Positions 1 to 9,030 of a stretch of DNA of 64,000 bases are shown piece after piece. The DNA comes from CADEED01 sp963842515 (GTDB lineage Bacteria > Pseudomonadota > Gammaproteobacteria > Steroidobacterales > Steroidobacteraceae). Both the position numbers and the translations under genes were made by a program. The stretch's first letter is position 1, and the number at the start of each line of letters is the position of its first letter. The notes beneath the pieces are model-generated. The model did not search any database and was not told the DNA's origin. It saw nothing but the letters and a program-made list of their open reading frames with translations. The DNA is taken from the NCBI GenBank assembly GCA_963842515.1, contig CAWJGO010000005.1:669218-733217 (forward strand). The letters run 5' to 3'.

Positions 1-175
1 CCAGTTCCTTGAGCACCAGGATGCGGTTCAACTCCGCGAGTTGTGTGACTGCGTAGTAGCGATAGCCCGTCTGCTGGTTAGCGTGCGCCGGCACTAACAA
101 GCCGAGCTCATCGTAGAAACGCAGCAGGCGCGCGGAGACGCGGGCGATGCGCGAGAAGTCACCGATTCTGAACAT
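1..175 (-). CDS. MerR-family transcriptional regulator, N-terminal part (runs off the window)
   Basis: The first 58 residues of a MerR-type DNA-binding protein are visible. They start with MFRIGDFSRIARVSARLLRF, the winged-helix recognition region typical of the family. The conserved motif RFYDELGLL and the tyrosine-rich TGYRYY stretch follow. The effector-binding C-terminus lies beyond base 1, so the inducer cannot be inferred. The ATG lies inside the last codons of the upstream glutathione transferase gene (17-base overlap), which suggests the two are cotranscribed and translationally coupled. The class is well supported; the target is unknown. Confidence 0.85.
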   Translation of the reverse strand, partial: MFRIGDFSRIARVSARLLRFYDELGLLVPAHANQQTGYRYYAVTQLAELNRILVLKEL

Positions 176-842
176 GCCAGTCCCGCGTAAGTCCCATGGA
201 GTCGACCACCGGCTGCTCGCGGCGAAGCGCTTCGGCCATCGCCGGATGTTGCACGACGCGGTCGAACATCCCGGCGAGCCGGGGAAAGCGCGCGCGATAC
301 AGGTCGAAGCCGATGTATTGATAGGTGATGAGGTTCGACGCCACCGCAAAGTCGGCGACGGTCACCTGGTTGCTCACGAGAAACTCGCCGCCAATCGCCG
401 AATCCAGATACCCGAACATTTCCGGCACGGCCGTGGCGAGCACCGCATCGACTCGCTTCTGGTTGCTGGCCACCTGGTGGATTTTCGGGAAGACGAAAGT
501 TTCGTGAAACAACGGATGAACGACCTCGCGAAACAGGGCGCCGGCGTACTGCTCGAACGACAGCGCCAACGCATAGTCACGCGCATCGGCAGGGTAAACC
601 GGTTGCGCTGGATGAACCCGCTCGAGGTAGGCGCAGATCGCGGCCGAATCCGCCACGGTGAAATCGCCATCCGTGAGCGCGGGTATTTTGCCCGTGGGAC
701 TCAAGTCCCGCCAATTGTCGGGCGGATTGCCGGGAACGACCGGAACAACGGGGATCACTTCGTGCGCCAGGCCCTTGGCCAGCGCCACGACGATGACTTT
801 GCGGGTGTGAACGGAGATGGGAACGCCATAGATCTTCAGCAC
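159..842 (-). CDS. Glutathione S-transferase family protein
   Basis: This is a 227-residue soluble protein of the usual GST length. The N-terminal thioredoxin-like domain (about residues 1-78) starts MLKIYGVPISVHTRKV and carries the glutathione-binding signature SPTGKIPAL with the cis-proline, then DSAAICAYLE. The C-terminal half is the all-helical GST domain. It would conjugate glutathione to, or reduce, small electrophiles in the cytoplasm; the substrate cannot be read from sequence. It overlaps the downstream MerR gene, so the regulator may control it. The family call is secure, the subclass is not. Confidence 0.88.
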   Translation of the reverse strand: MLKIYGVPISVHTRKVIVVALAKGLAHEVIPVVPVVPGNPPDNWRDLSPTGKIPALTDGDFTVADSAAICAYLERVHPAQPVYPADARDYALALSFEQYAGALFREVVHPLFHETFVFPKIHQVASNQKRVDAVLATAVPEMFGYLDSAIGGEFLVSNQVTVADFAVASNLITYQYIGFDLYRARFPRLAGMFDRVVQHPAMAEALRREQPVVDSMGLTRDWHVQNR

Positions 843-885
843 GGCCGGCTCCTTGGGTTGGGAGCCTGGACGGTGCGGCTTGACG

Positions 886-3051
886 CTACGGCAAGGTCAA
901 GTGCCGGCTGCGGCGGGCGACTTCGATGTCCTCGGCCACCTCGCCGCGGACTCGTTCCCAATGGAACAGGTTGTCCGGGTTGGCGTCGAACGAGTTGCCG
1001 TTGTAGTGCGTGAGTTTCATGTCCCTGTAGATGGGGCGCGTGATGCGGATCACCTCATCCCATTGGTCCAGTGCTTTGCGCAGGTGCCCGATGGCCGCCT
1101 GCGATTGCCGCTCGTCGCCGCTGTGCCTGAACATCTGCAGCGCCACCGCGCCGCGCAGTTTTTCGGCCAGATGCAGGCCGAGATGCGCCCAGGTCTTCAC
1201 GTCGGCGACTTCATAGCGCAGCGACGCATCGCGCGTCGTATCGATGCGTTCGACGAGGCGCAGCGCCTCTCGGTTGTCACGCTCGAGCATGTCGATGAGC
1301 CTCGGCGGGGTGATGCGATCAGCGGGAAACGCGGTGCCATCACCAAGCGCCTTGACGTATTCGGCCACCGAGACATAGGCCGGATCCATGGGCGGTTGTT
1401 TGATCAGCGCATCGACGCCGATGTATCTGGTGTGTTCACCCTGCAGCGCGAGCATTCCCTCGCTGTACAGCGTGAAGTCCCAGCGGGAGTCATAGAGAGA
1501 CGCGAGGCGCAGCTGCGTACTCGAAGCCCGGCCGTACGCGCGCAGCAGGTTGCGCGCTGTTTCGCCGTAGCGGCGGGTGAATTCCGCCTGAAATATGGAA
1601 TCGTCCGTCTTCGGGTCGTACAGCAGGCGGCCCCATAGCTTGTAGAACAGCCATTGACGCTGGAAGGCCCATGTCCACGTCACCGGTTCCTTCGTCCCGG
1701 TGAAGTAGTCGAGCGCGGGAATGTAGGTCTCCGATCCGACGAAGTAACCACCCACATATGCCTGCGCGCCATCCTTGCTGCCATTCTGGGCAATATGCTG
1801 GCGGATGAAGTCGGGAACGCCCCAGCGCAGCGCGAAGAAATCCTCGTTACGAACCTGCCAGACGATTTTGTAGTTGGTGGGCAGCGGCTTGAAGTAGGTG
1901 TCGCCGAGCGCTCCGCCGTGCACTTTCACGAGTTTCGGCGTGGAGTGGCCATGCGACCAGTTGAATTTCATCTCCACCCAGATGGGACCCGCGAATTTAC
2001 GCCCAAGCTTTTCCATGGCAGCGCGCGTGACCTGCTCGACGTCGGAACTGACGCCGGGCCCCGATGAAAGGCCGGAGGAGAACGGCACGCGGTGGATGAG
2101 TTTCACGGGTTGCGCACGCTTCACGGCGAGTGCGCCGGCGATATACACCTCATCCACGAACTGCTGGCGCTGCAAGGGCGTCATGCCCCCCATGCCTTCG
2201 CCGTGCGACACGCCGATGCCATCGAGATCGGGATATTCCTCGAGCATCTGCGTCACGCTTTGGCGAAGGTAGCGCTTGGTGACTTCAGAGGTGTCGCCGT
2301 TGACGTAGTAGTGCGGATAGAAATTCTGCCCGCCGAGTTCGTGCGCTTTGGAAAACTCCTCGCTCACGAAGATGCTCCAGAACACCACGTAGGTGTCGAG
2401 CCCGCGTTCCTTGGCCATGCGGAATATTTCGCGATACAGGTGCTGCCACGCGGCGAATTCCGCAGCCGACCACTTGCTGGCCTCGGGAAAATTCGCGGGC
2501 CGGATCATGTAGGTGAACGGATGCATGGTCCAGAGGCTCACCGCGTTGAAGCGGTTCTCGACCATCATGTCGAGGAAGGCTTCCCAGAATCTCAAGTCAC
2601 GCGCCGTGGCGTAATGCTGGTCGAGCGCTGTGCTCGGCCGATAGGTGTCCCACGGCGTGTTGAACTTGATGCCGCGGAATTCGAGCGCGGGTTTGCCACT
2701 GAAGGCGCGCAGTTTGCCGGGCGGCGTGCCATTGCGTGCCTGCTCGGCCACCGCCAGCGCGCCGTAAATGAGACCGCGCGCATCGCCGCCGGCGACCGCG
2801 ATGTTCTTGCCGCTGACGGTGACGCTGAAGCCCTCCGCGGCTGCGAGCGCCGAATCGACCGTGAGCGTGACGCGATATTCGGCGCGGTCCGCGCGCACCG
2901 AGTGACCGCCGGCAACGAGCGCCGCGCCTAACTTCCGCGCCGCGTAGGCGCTCTGCGCGGTATTCGCGCCGTCGAGAATGGAGATCGTCGCCGCCTGGGC
3001 ACTGGCCGTGAAGGCGAGACAGGCGATCGCGGAACGAAAAAGAATTCTCAC
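886..3051 (-). CDS. Secreted glycoside-hydrolase-like protein (GH67/GH20-like N-terminal domain)
   Basis: A 721-residue protein with a clear signal peptide (about residues 1-20, ending ASAQA). Residues about 22-110 look like the small alpha/beta domain that precedes the catalytic barrel in GH67 alpha-glucuronidases and GH20 enzymes. The barrel-like part starts near EFRGIKFNTPWDTYRPS. Many Trp and Tyr residues and acidic motifs (GIGVSHGEG, IWVEMKFNWSHGH) suit a sugar-binding site. Its place beside a GH43/GH10/esterase operon suggests action on glucuronate-substituted or other plant hemicellulose in the periplasm or outside the cell. The exact family is uncertain, and the catalytic residues could not be assigned by eye. 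Confidence 0.6.
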   Translation of the reverse strand: MRILFRSAIACLAFTASAQAATISILDGANTAQSAYAARKLGAALVAGGHSVRADRAEYRVTLTVDSALAAAEGFSVTVSGKNIAVAGGDARGLIYGALAVAEQARNGTPPGKLRAFSGKPALEFRGIKFNTPWDTYRPSTALDQHYATARDLRFWEAFLDMMVENRFNAVSLWTMHPFTYMIRPANFPEASKWSAAEFAAWQHLYREIFRMAKERGLDTYVVFWSIFVSEEFSKAHELGGQNFYPHYYVNGDTSEVTKRYLRQSVTQMLEEYPDLDGIGVSHGEGMGGMTPLQRQQFVDEVYIAGALAVKRAQPVKLIHRVPFSSGLSSGPGVSSDVEQVTRAAMEKLGRKFAGPIWVEMKFNWSHGHSTPKLVKVHGGALGDTYFKPLPTNYKIVWQVRNEDFFALRWGVPDFIRQHIAQNGSKDGAQAYVGGYFVGSETYIPALDYFTGTKEPVTWTWAFQRQWLFYKLWGRLLYDPKTDDSIFQAEFTRRYGETARNLLRAYGRASSTQLRLASLYDSRWDFTLYSEGMLALQGEHTRYIGVDALIKQPPMDPAYVSVAEYVKALGDGTAFPADRITPPRLIDMLERDNREALRLVERIDTTRDASLRYEVADVKTWAHLGLHLAEKLRGAVALQMFRHSGDERQSQAAIGHLRKALDQWDEVIRITRPIYRDMKLTHYNGNSFDANPDNLFHWERVRGEVAEDIEVARRSRHLTLP

Positions 3052-3098
3052 GGGTTGTTAGGTCAAGGCGGCGCTGACGGATGCCTAGGATACGCGAC

Positions 3099-3557
3099 TC
3101 AGAAACCCTGGGTCCACACCTTGACCTCGGGGTCGGCCTGCAGCGAGAGCGTCTTGCCGAAGGCGTATCGGCCTTCGGCATCCCGCGTGAACGGCAGGTA
3201 GAAGATGATCGCGAATGCGCGCTGGTGCTCCACGAGAATTCTGATCGCACGGGTCGCCGCGATACCGGGAATTTCCGGTACGCATTCGGCGACGCCGACG
3301 GCGAGCAGCTCCTTCTCGTTGGCCATCGCTCGCAGACCGTCATAAAGCATCGGCAGGATGTGCCGGGCGTGCGCGAAACCGTCCGGCGTATTGCACATGG
3401 CGCCGACCATCGTCACCTTGCCCTCGCTGGTGAGCACAGCGGCGTGAGGCAGAAAATCTCCGTGCTCGCGCAACAATTTCTCGCTGCGTTCGACCAGGGG
3501 TGCCGCCAGGGCACCCAGGTCGGGCTTGACGACGGCGTAGAGGTCCGGCTCGTTCAT
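3099..3557 (-). CDS. Conserved hypothetical protein, 152 residues
   Basis: An intact small ORF starting MNEPDLYAVVKPDLGALAAP. A longer open frame extends upstream, but that part is antisense to the SDR gene, and this ATG is the first one that leaves the divergent promoter region free. The protein has no signal peptide or membrane segment, and a mixed alpha/beta pattern with blocks such as LTSEGKVTMVGA and FAIIFYLPFTRD. I recognise no family. It stands alone between the secreted hydrolase and the divergent SDR gene. Confidence 0.55.
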   Translation of the reverse strand: MNEPDLYAVVKPDLGALAAPLVERSEKLLREHGDFLPHAAVLTSEGKVTMVGAMCNTPDGFAHARHILPMLYDGLRAMANEKELLAVGVAECVPEIPGIAATRAIRILVEHQRAFAIIFYLPFTRDAEGRYAFGKTLSLQADPEVKVWTQGF

Positions 3558-3671
3558 GTGCTCAGCGCGGTGACTGCCCAGGCCCGTCAGGAAGTTGGTG
3601 CATGAGGTCCTCGTGCATCCGTTTGGTGAGCCGCATCGTACAGGCGGTCCAGGCATGTTAGAACTACTTCG

Positions 3672-4502
3672 ATGAATATGACACCAAACAAGACTCAGCA
3701 CTGCGTCCTCATCACTGGTGCATCGTCGGGCATCGGCGCCGGCCTGGCGCGCGAATTCGGGCGCTGCGGAATGCACGTCGCATTGACCGCACGCCGTGCC
3801 GAGCGCCTGGAAGCGCTGGCGATCGAGCTGCGCGCGGCGGGTGGAAACGCCACCGCACATCGCGCGGACGTCACCGTCGATGGCGATATCGCGCGCGTGG
3901 TCAGCGAGCTCGCGGCGATCGGCGTGACACCGCACATCGTGGTGGCCAATGCCGGCTTTGGCGTAGTCGGCAACGCCCAGCACCTGACGCTGGATGATTA
4001 CCGCCGGCAATTCGACACCAATGTGTACGGTGTTCTGCGCACCTTTCACGAGACCATCGCCAGCCTGAGCGCCACTCACGGCCGCTTCGTGATCATGGGC
4101 AGCGTGGCGGGTTACCTTTCGGGAGCGGGTAGCTCGGCTTACTCGATGAGCAAGTTTGCAGTGCGTTCGCTGGCCGAGTCGCTGCACGGAGAACTGCGCG
4201 CGGCGGGAGTGGGCTGTACGCTGATTTCGCCGGGGTTCATCGATTCCGATATCCGGCGAGTCGACAACCATGGCGGGTTGCACGCGCAGGTGAGGGACCC
4301 GGTCCCGGCATGGCTGCGCATGGAGACGCGCAAGGCGGCGCGCATCATGGTGCGCGGCATCCTGCGCGGCAGCAAAGAAGTCATCGTCACCGTGCACGCC
4401 AGGCTCATCGTGTTCATGGCGCGCAACCTGCCGAGGCTGACACGCTGGCTGCTGCTGCGCGCGAACCAACGCTCGCGCCCGGAGCCCAGGCACCAGAGCT
4501 AG
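3672..4502 (+). CDS. Short-chain dehydrogenase/reductase (SDR) family oxidoreductase
   Basis: A 276-residue classical SDR. The cofactor motif TGASSGIGAGLA lies near the N-terminus (about residues 15-26), followed by the NAG motif (VVANAGFG), a catalytic Ser in the GSVAG strand and the YSMSK active site (Tyr and Lys). It would carry out NAD(P)-dependent oxidation or reduction of an alcohol or ketone; the substrate is unknown. The C-terminal tail is basic, with hydrophobic residues (LIVFMARNLPRL) that may contact the membrane, as in lipid-acting SDRs. It converges exactly with the RibD-fold gene: its TAG stop is immediately followed by the other gene's stop. Confidence 0.9.
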   Translation: MNMTPNKTQHCVLITGASSGIGAGLAREFGRCGMHVALTARRAERLEALAIELRAAGGNATAHRADVTVDGDIARVVSELAAIGVTPHIVVANAGFGVVGNAQHLTLDDYRRQFDTNVYGVLRTFHETIASLSATHGRFVIMGSVAGYLSGAGSSAYSMSKFAVRSLAESLHGELRAAGVGCTLISPGFIDSDIRRVDNHGGLHAQVRDPVPAWLRMETRKAARIMVRGILRGSKEVIVTVHARLIVFMARNLPRLTRWLLLRANQRSRPEPRHQS

Positions 4503-5150
4503 TTAGCCGCGCTTCTGCAAAACCACATGAGTGGCGTTCGGTGTGTTCACGAATTCCGTTCGTTCGAATCCAAGCGCCAGCAGATCGAAACCAGCCAGCA
4601 GATGTTCGCCGGTGCCCAGCAAAACCGGGGTCATGGCGAGGTGCATCTCATCGACGAGCCCTGCTGCAAGATACTGGCGGATCGTCGCGACGCCGCCGCC
4701 GATGCGGATGTCTTTACCGCCCGCGGCATCACGGGCGCGCGCCAAGGCGTCGTGGACACCGTCACAGATGAAGTGAAAGGTGGTCCCACCCTTCATCTGG
4801 ACGCTGGGCCGTTGATGATGCGTGAGCACGAAGACCGGCGTGTGATAGGGCGGCTCATCGCCCCACCAACCCTTCCAGCTTTCGTCGGGCCACGGTCCGC
4901 GCACGGGGCCGAACATGTTGCGGCCGAGAATCCACGCGCCGATATTGTCCATGCCGCGCACGGCCAAATCGTTGTCCGCACCGGTGGTACCACCGGTCTT
5001 GCCGTACATCTTCCGGAACATCTGCGTAGTCACCAGCCACTCGTGCAGCGCCTCGCCGCCGACACCGAGAGGTTCCTGCACATCCTGGCGCGGCCCCGCC
5101 CCGTAGCCGTCGAAGGACAGCGAAAAATTGCTCACGCGCACTTTGCTCAT
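4503..5150 (-). CDS. Dihydrofolate reductase-fold (RibD C-terminal domain) family protein
   Basis: A 215-residue protein with the RibD_C/DHFR-like fold seen in YwjB/YyaP-type proteins. It has SLSFDGYGAGP at the start, GRNMFGP, a TPVFVLTHHQRP strand, GGGVATIRQYL (the nucleotide-binding region) and DEMHLAMTPVLLGTGE. Such proteins bind NADPH and probably reduce a small molecule, but they are neither true folate reductases nor RibD deaminases. It reads in the same direction as the SRPBCC and DUF1761 genes and may form a small operon with them. The family is confident; no physiological substrate can be given. Confidence 0.85.
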   Translation of the reverse strand: MSKVRVSNFSLSFDGYGAGPRQDVQEPLGVGGEALHEWLVTTQMFRKMYGKTGGTTGADNDLAVRGMDNIGAWILGRNMFGPVRGPWPDESWKGWWGDEPPYHTPVFVLTHHQRPSVQMKGGTTFHFICDGVHDALARARDAAGGKDIRIGGGVATIRQYLAAGLVDEMHLAMTPVLLGTGEHLLAGFDLLALGFERTEFVNTPNATHVVLQKRG

Positions 5151-5213
5151 CTCGATGGCTCCTGCCAGGGGACATCCGCGATTAGTCCCGTGAGACGCGC
5201 TGAAGTTCGCGCG

Positions 5214-5834
5214 TCAACGCGCTTCGAGCGTCGTCTTGAGTCTGGCGAGCGCTTCGCCCCAGGCGCGCCTGTACCCGTCGGCCTCGGCACGCGTCTGCAG
5301 CCGCTCGATGCTGACCATCACGGTGCATCTATCGCCCTTGGCTTCGAACTTGATTTCGACGGGGGTAGGCAGCGTGAGCCCTTCATCTTCCGCAATGAGC
5401 CTGATGTTCTTGCCGGCACTCGCCTTCTTGATCGTCGCGCGATTGCCGTCGGCATTGCGCCAGTGGCCGCCGTCGCGCAGCTCGACGTCATGCTGGAGGC
5501 CGAACCATTGGTCGAGCGCCTTGGCGCTGGCGAAAGCCGCGTAGCAGTCTGCTGCACTGGCCTTGATGCTCTTGGTGGGGCAGATGGAGAAGCCCTTGGG
5601 GTTGCCGTCCTTGGCAAGGTCGCCGCGCGCGATTTCGTATTCGGCGACGACCGTGGCGCTCCACCACGGATCGACCTTGTTGTCCTGCATGAGCCAGTGG
5701 CTCAGCGTGCGGCGTCCGAGCGCGGCGCCGCCATGCTTGTCGAGCGCTTTGAACCACTCGGCAAGGGATTTGCCGGTGGCATTCTTGCAAGAGGTCTCGC
5801 TGACCGCGTGATCGGCCTTGCGCTCGACTTTCAT
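5214..5834 (-). CDS. DUF4287 plus SRPBCC/AHSA1-type domain protein
   Basis: Translation from the ATG at 5834 gives 206 residues. About residues 1-65 (SLAEWFKALDKHGG, LSHWLMQDNKVDPWWSATV) match the DUF4287 helical domain. The rest is a START-like SRPBCC domain (ASAADCYAAFASAKALDQWF, then DRCTVMVSIERL) that makes a hydrophobic pocket for a small ligand. The longer open frame upstream is only the antisense-free read-through of the neighbouring gene. The ATG overlaps the DUF1761 stop by four bases (ATGA), so translation is probably coupled. The function is unknown; ligand binding or a stress-related role is typical. Confidence 0.82.
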   Translation of the reverse strand: MKVERKADHAVSETSCKNATGKSLAEWFKALDKHGGAALGRRTLSHWLMQDNKVDPWWSATVVAEYEIARGDLAKDGNPKGFSICPTKSIKASAADCYAAFASAKALDQWFGLQHDVELRDGGHWRNADGNRATIKKASAGKNIRLIAEDEGLTLPTPVEIKFEAKGDRCTVMVSIERLQTRAEADGYRRAWGEALARLKTTLEAR

Positions 5835-6262
5835 TGCGGGCAGGGGAGCTGCGCGCAGTCGTTGCACGGCAGCAGGGCGAGGGCCAGGCCGATGATGGTG
5901 AACTGCAGCGTGTGATAACCGCCGTTGATCAGGAACAGCTTGAGGCTCTTGCGCTCGAACAGATAGTTGATGCCGAAACTGCTGGCGACCCACAGCAGTC
6001 CCGCCGAAGCGCCGACGCCGGCGCCAAACGCGATCGACGGGCGAGGTCCGAGGAAATTCGCGAAATTCCAGGCGGCGAGCAACGACAGTACCAGCGACAG
6101 GCCGAAGATCTTGAGCATGTTTCCGTTCTTGATCTGCTCGTCGGTCAAGCCAGCCTCACGCTGCCAGACCTTGCCGAACAGCACCGGCGAATACCACAGG
6201 CCGCCTAACAGGAAACTCCCGACAGCGGCAACGACGACGGCGATCCAGTTGATTTCAGGCAT
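5831..6262 (-). CDS. DUF1761 family integral membrane protein
   Basis: A 143-residue protein with four hydrophobic segments: about 6-26 with the motif GGLWYSPVLFGKVW just after it, 52-70, 78-96 and 108-130. The N-terminal GxLWYSPxLFGxxW signature and the helix spacing fit DUF1761. This family has no established function and is often found beside SRPBCC-domain genes, as here. The last four bases overlap the start of the SRPBCC gene. Confidence 0.85.
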   Translation of the reverse strand: MPEINWIAVVVAAVGSFLLGGLWYSPVLFGKVWQREAGLTDEQIKNGNMLKIFGLSLVLSLLAAWNFANFLGPRPSIAFGAGVGASAGLLWVASSFGINYLFERKSLKLFLINGGYHTLQFTIIGLALALLPCNDCAQLPCPQ

Positions 6263-6352
6263 GACGCCCTCCCTTCATTGTTGTGCGGCAATCTTGCGCG
6301 TCGCGCGGCGCGGCGTCTTGGAAAAATGGGAAGTGAGGAATGTCCCGCTTTC

Positions 6353-7228
6353 CTACCTCAAGACGACGCTCTGCGAATCCGGGCGGTCGCGGCGGGCGAG
6401 CTCGCCAGGGGAGAAGCCGGTGAAGCGGCGAAACTCGTTGATCAGATGCGACTGGTCGTAATACCCGCATTGCTCCGCAAGCGCTGCCCATGGCACCTCG
6501 CCGTCGCCGGAATTGAGCAGGACCAAAGCCTCGCGAAAACGGTGAATGCGCGCCAGCGACTTCGGGCTGACGCCCACCTGCTGTTGAAACAGGTTACCGA
6601 GGTGCTTGCGCGTGTACCCGGTCTGCGTCGCGAGATCTTCGATGGACACCCGCCCGCCACTCGCGGCGATGCGATCCACGGCCCAGCGCACGGCAGGGTG
6701 TACCACGGTGCGGGGTTTCAGACGGGCCAGCAACCAGCGCTCGACGCACTTGAAACGCGCTTCCAGTGATGCGGTGTTCAACAGCCGCTCGCGCAGGCGC
6801 AGCGCGCCATCGCCGAGCGCATCCGCCAGCGCAATGATCCGGTCGGTGAGTCCGTCCATGCGCGCCCCGAGCCAGGGGAAAGTGCCCTGGCCCAGGAATG
6901 CCACGCCTAACAAGGCATTGCCGTGCGGCGCCTCGGTATCGATGGGGCCCTGATGCAGGCCCGAGTACCACACGTCGATGAAAGGCACGCGCCGCTCGGG
7001 CGGCCCGGGCTCGATGCGGTACTGCGGCGGCCCAAGGTTGATCAGCAGCTGACTTTGTCCCGACGGCAGGATGCGATCCCGCTGGTAGGCAACTTTGCCT
7101 TCGCCGAACCACATGCTCGCCACGATGTCCGCAAGTCGCGGGTCGGTGCGCCACACACTCACGCGCCAGTGGCCGATGGGCGACTGATGGGTGAATGTCT
7201 GGATGTTGCCAATCAGTCGTTGCGCCAT
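6353..7228 (-). CDS. AraC-family transcriptional regulator
   Basis: 291 residues from the ATG at 7228, chosen because it sits just inside the 3' end of the upstream esterase gene (16-base overlap). The N-terminal 150 residues form a sensor domain of the type seen with DUF6597 (SMWFGEGKVAYQRDRILP, LLINLGPPQYR). The C-terminal 100 residues form a two-helix-turn-helix AraC domain: IEDLATQTGYTRKHLGNLFQ, then WAALAEQCGYYDQSHLINEF and FRRFTGFSPGE. It ends the hemicellulose operon and probably regulates it; the inducer is unknown. Confidence 0.88.
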   Translation of the reverse strand: MAQRLIGNIQTFTHQSPIGHWRVSVWRTDPRLADIVASMWFGEGKVAYQRDRILPSGQSQLLINLGPPQYRIEPGPPERRVPFIDVWYSGLHQGPIDTEAPHGNALLGVAFLGQGTFPWLGARMDGLTDRIIALADALGDGALRLRERLLNTASLEARFKCVERWLLARLKPRTVVHPAVRWAVDRIAASGGRVSIEDLATQTGYTRKHLGNLFQQQVGVSPKSLARIHRFREALVLLNSGDGEVPWAALAEQCGYYDQSHLINEFRRFTGFSPGELARRDRPDSQSVVLR

Positions 7229-9030
7229 ATCCAGCTGAGAATGTCGGGCAGCAGCGCACCACCGTGCGCATCGGAGTGCGCGCCGTCGCCCCACTGGTGC
7301 CGCACCTCGTAGCGGGGGCCGAGCACCTTGTCACGATCGGCCTTGGTGTTGGCGAATTCGAATGCCGAGAGCATTTCCAGATTGGCGAGATACCAGTTGC
7401 CGTGTTCGTTCGACAGGTCCTTCTCGCCGTCCTGTAGATAGATGCGGATGGGTTTGATGGGATTCTTGCGGATCAGCGTCGGATACAGATCCCCGCCCGG
7501 AACCATGGGTTTGCCATCCACGGCAGGCTGGTAGCCGATCGAGGTGTAGCTGCCGATCATGCTGATGACACGGCGGAATGCATCGGGGCGTTGCCAGGCG
7601 ACGGTGAATGCGGCGATGGCGCCGCTCGACGTGCCGCCGATGGCCCGTTTCTCCGGGTCGTCGGTGAGTTGGTATTTCTTGCCCACCTCCGGAAGCATCT
7701 CGTCGATCAGGAAACGTGCGTAGGTATCGTTGAGCGCGTCGTACTCGTCCTTGCGGTGATTCGGATTGCGCATCTCCAGATCCGTCGGGTAGGTCTCGCT
7801 GAGATTTCCCGGGGTGATGAAGATGCCGATGGTGACGGGCATCTTGCCCTTGGCAATGAGGTTCTCCATGACCTGCGGCAACCTCAGCGGGCCATTCGGA
7901 TTCGTGGCGCGCTGCCCATCCTGGAAGACGAGCACGTTGGCGGGCTGCGGCTTCTTGTCGTTGTACTGCGCCGGCACGAATATCCAGTAGCGGCGCACCG
8001 TGCCTTCGATGATCTTGCTGCGGAACTCGAACGGCCCTTCGAGCCGGCCTTTCGGAACGCCCTCCTGCGGCAGCGCTTCGGCACTGACCGGATAGTCGCC
8101 CGGACGGCGCATCGCCGGTTTCGCGCCTTCGGCGAACTTGCAGTCTTCGGGAACCGACTTGACGTAGTAGCGTTTGTAGTTAGTGGCTGCCTTGTCCATG
8201 CAGCCGGCGAGGTTCAGCAACTCCACCTTGCGGAAGTCGATCGGATGCGATTCGCTCTGCAGCGATATGTAGCCGCCCTCGATGAGCCTGCCATCGATCT
8301 TGGTGGTGGCGTCGTAGTTGTCGACCTGGCCTCCGCCATACTGCGGCACCGAGTATTCGAGCACCTTCTGGCCATTGGCGTAGTGCGTGATGGTCCCTGA
8401 GCCATGCACCACCATTTCGGCGCGCACCCACTGCTCACCGTCGAAGGTGGGCGAGCTGGAGTTCAGGCAATGGTCTTTGTAGATAGTCCCCTGGTAGACG
8501 ACTTCCGTGCCGGGACTGCACATGTTGGCGGTGGAGCGGGCTTTGCCGTCGCTGTTGCCGCCGAGGAATTGCGCCTCGATGGATATCGGAAACGTCTGGC
8601 CGCGCGGCATGGTGCGCGGATCGGGCGAATGCAGCATGGCGCCGCTGTTGCGCAGTGCCCAGGCCCCCGGATGGCCCGGCGCCTGGCTTCCCACGAAGCG
8701 GTATTCGACCACCAGGCGGTAGTAGGAATAGGGATCTTTATAGAAGAGATGACCGAACCGGCCGTCGAAGCCCTTGTATTTGTCGTAGCGGACCTTGAGC
8801 AGCCCGTCCTCGACACGGAACGTGTTGCCGAAATTGTCGCCGAGCTCGTGTTTGGCGATCTTCGGCGTCCAGCCCTTCAGGTCCTTGCCGTTGAACAGCA
8901 CTATCCAGTCTTCTTTTTCCGCGTCGGCCACTCCATTGGAAGCAGGGGCCACCGCCGTTTGCGCGTTGGCGGCAAAAGCGAAGAAGGCGAGCAGTGCGCC
9001 GAGCGCGAGTTGATTCAAAGCCATGTTCAT
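7213..9030 (-). CDS. Secreted DUF1080 (3-keto-disaccharide hydrolase-like) fused to an esterase-D-type alpha/beta hydrolase
   Basis: A 605-residue two-domain exported protein. The signal peptide is about residues 1-24 (ends FAANAQ). Residues about 40-270 are a DUF1080/GH16-like jelly-roll domain (WIVLFNGKDLKGW, then GGYISLQSESHPIDFRKVEL). After a cysteine-containing linker, residues about 320-605 form an alpha/beta hydrolase of the Fes/IroE/feruloyl-esterase type: YWIFVPAQY, VLVFQDGQ, the nucleophile elbow GGTSSGA, and a late His in GDGAHSDAHGG. The DUF1080 part probably binds or cleaves sugar, and the esterase part could remove acyl or feruloyl groups. The ATG overlaps the GH43 stop by four bases. 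Confidence 0.82.
   Translation of the reverse strand: MNMALNQLALGALLAFFAFAANAQTAVAPASNGVADAEKEDWIVLFNGKDLKGWTPKIAKHELGDNFGNTFRVEDGLLKVRYDKYKGFDGRFGHLFYKDPYSYYRLVVEYRFVGSQAPGHPGAWALRNSGAMLHSPDPRTMPRGQTFPISIEAQFLGGNSDGKARSTANMCSPGTEVVYQGTIYKDHCLNSSSPTFDGEQWVRAEMVVHGSGTITHYANGQKVLEYSVPQYGGGQVDNYDATTKIDGRLIEGGYISLQSESHPIDFRKVELLNLAGCMDKAATNYKRYYVKSVPEDCKFAEGAKPAMRRPGDYPVSAEALPQEGVPKGRLEGPFEFRSKIIEGTVRRYWIFVPAQYNDKKPQPANVLVFQDGQRATNPNGPLRLPQVMENLIAKGKMPVTIGIFITPGNLSETYPTDLEMRNPNHRKDEYDALNDTYARFLIDEMLPEVGKKYQLTDDPEKRAIGGTSSGAIAAFTVAWQRPDAFRRVISMIGSYTSIGYQPAVDGKPMVPGGDLYPTLIRKNPIKPIRIYLQDGEKDLSNEHGNWYLANLEMLSAFEFANTKADRDKVLGPRYEVRHQWGDGAHSDAHGGALLPDILSWIWRND

Noticed and set aside
147..1013. Long plus-strand open frame over the glutathione transferase
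   Set aside because: Arg/His-rich composition and antisense to a clear family gene; typical high-GC shadow.
3099..4493. Single 464-codon minus-strand gene spanning the small hypothetical and the SDR gene
   Set aside because: The upstream two thirds are antisense to the SDR gene and low in protein-like features; the ATG at 3557 gives a sensible small gene.
5214..5993. Longer start for the SRPBCC gene
   Set aside because: The extra N-terminus lies in another frame of the DUF1761 gene; the ATG at 5834 gives the usual ATGA overlap.
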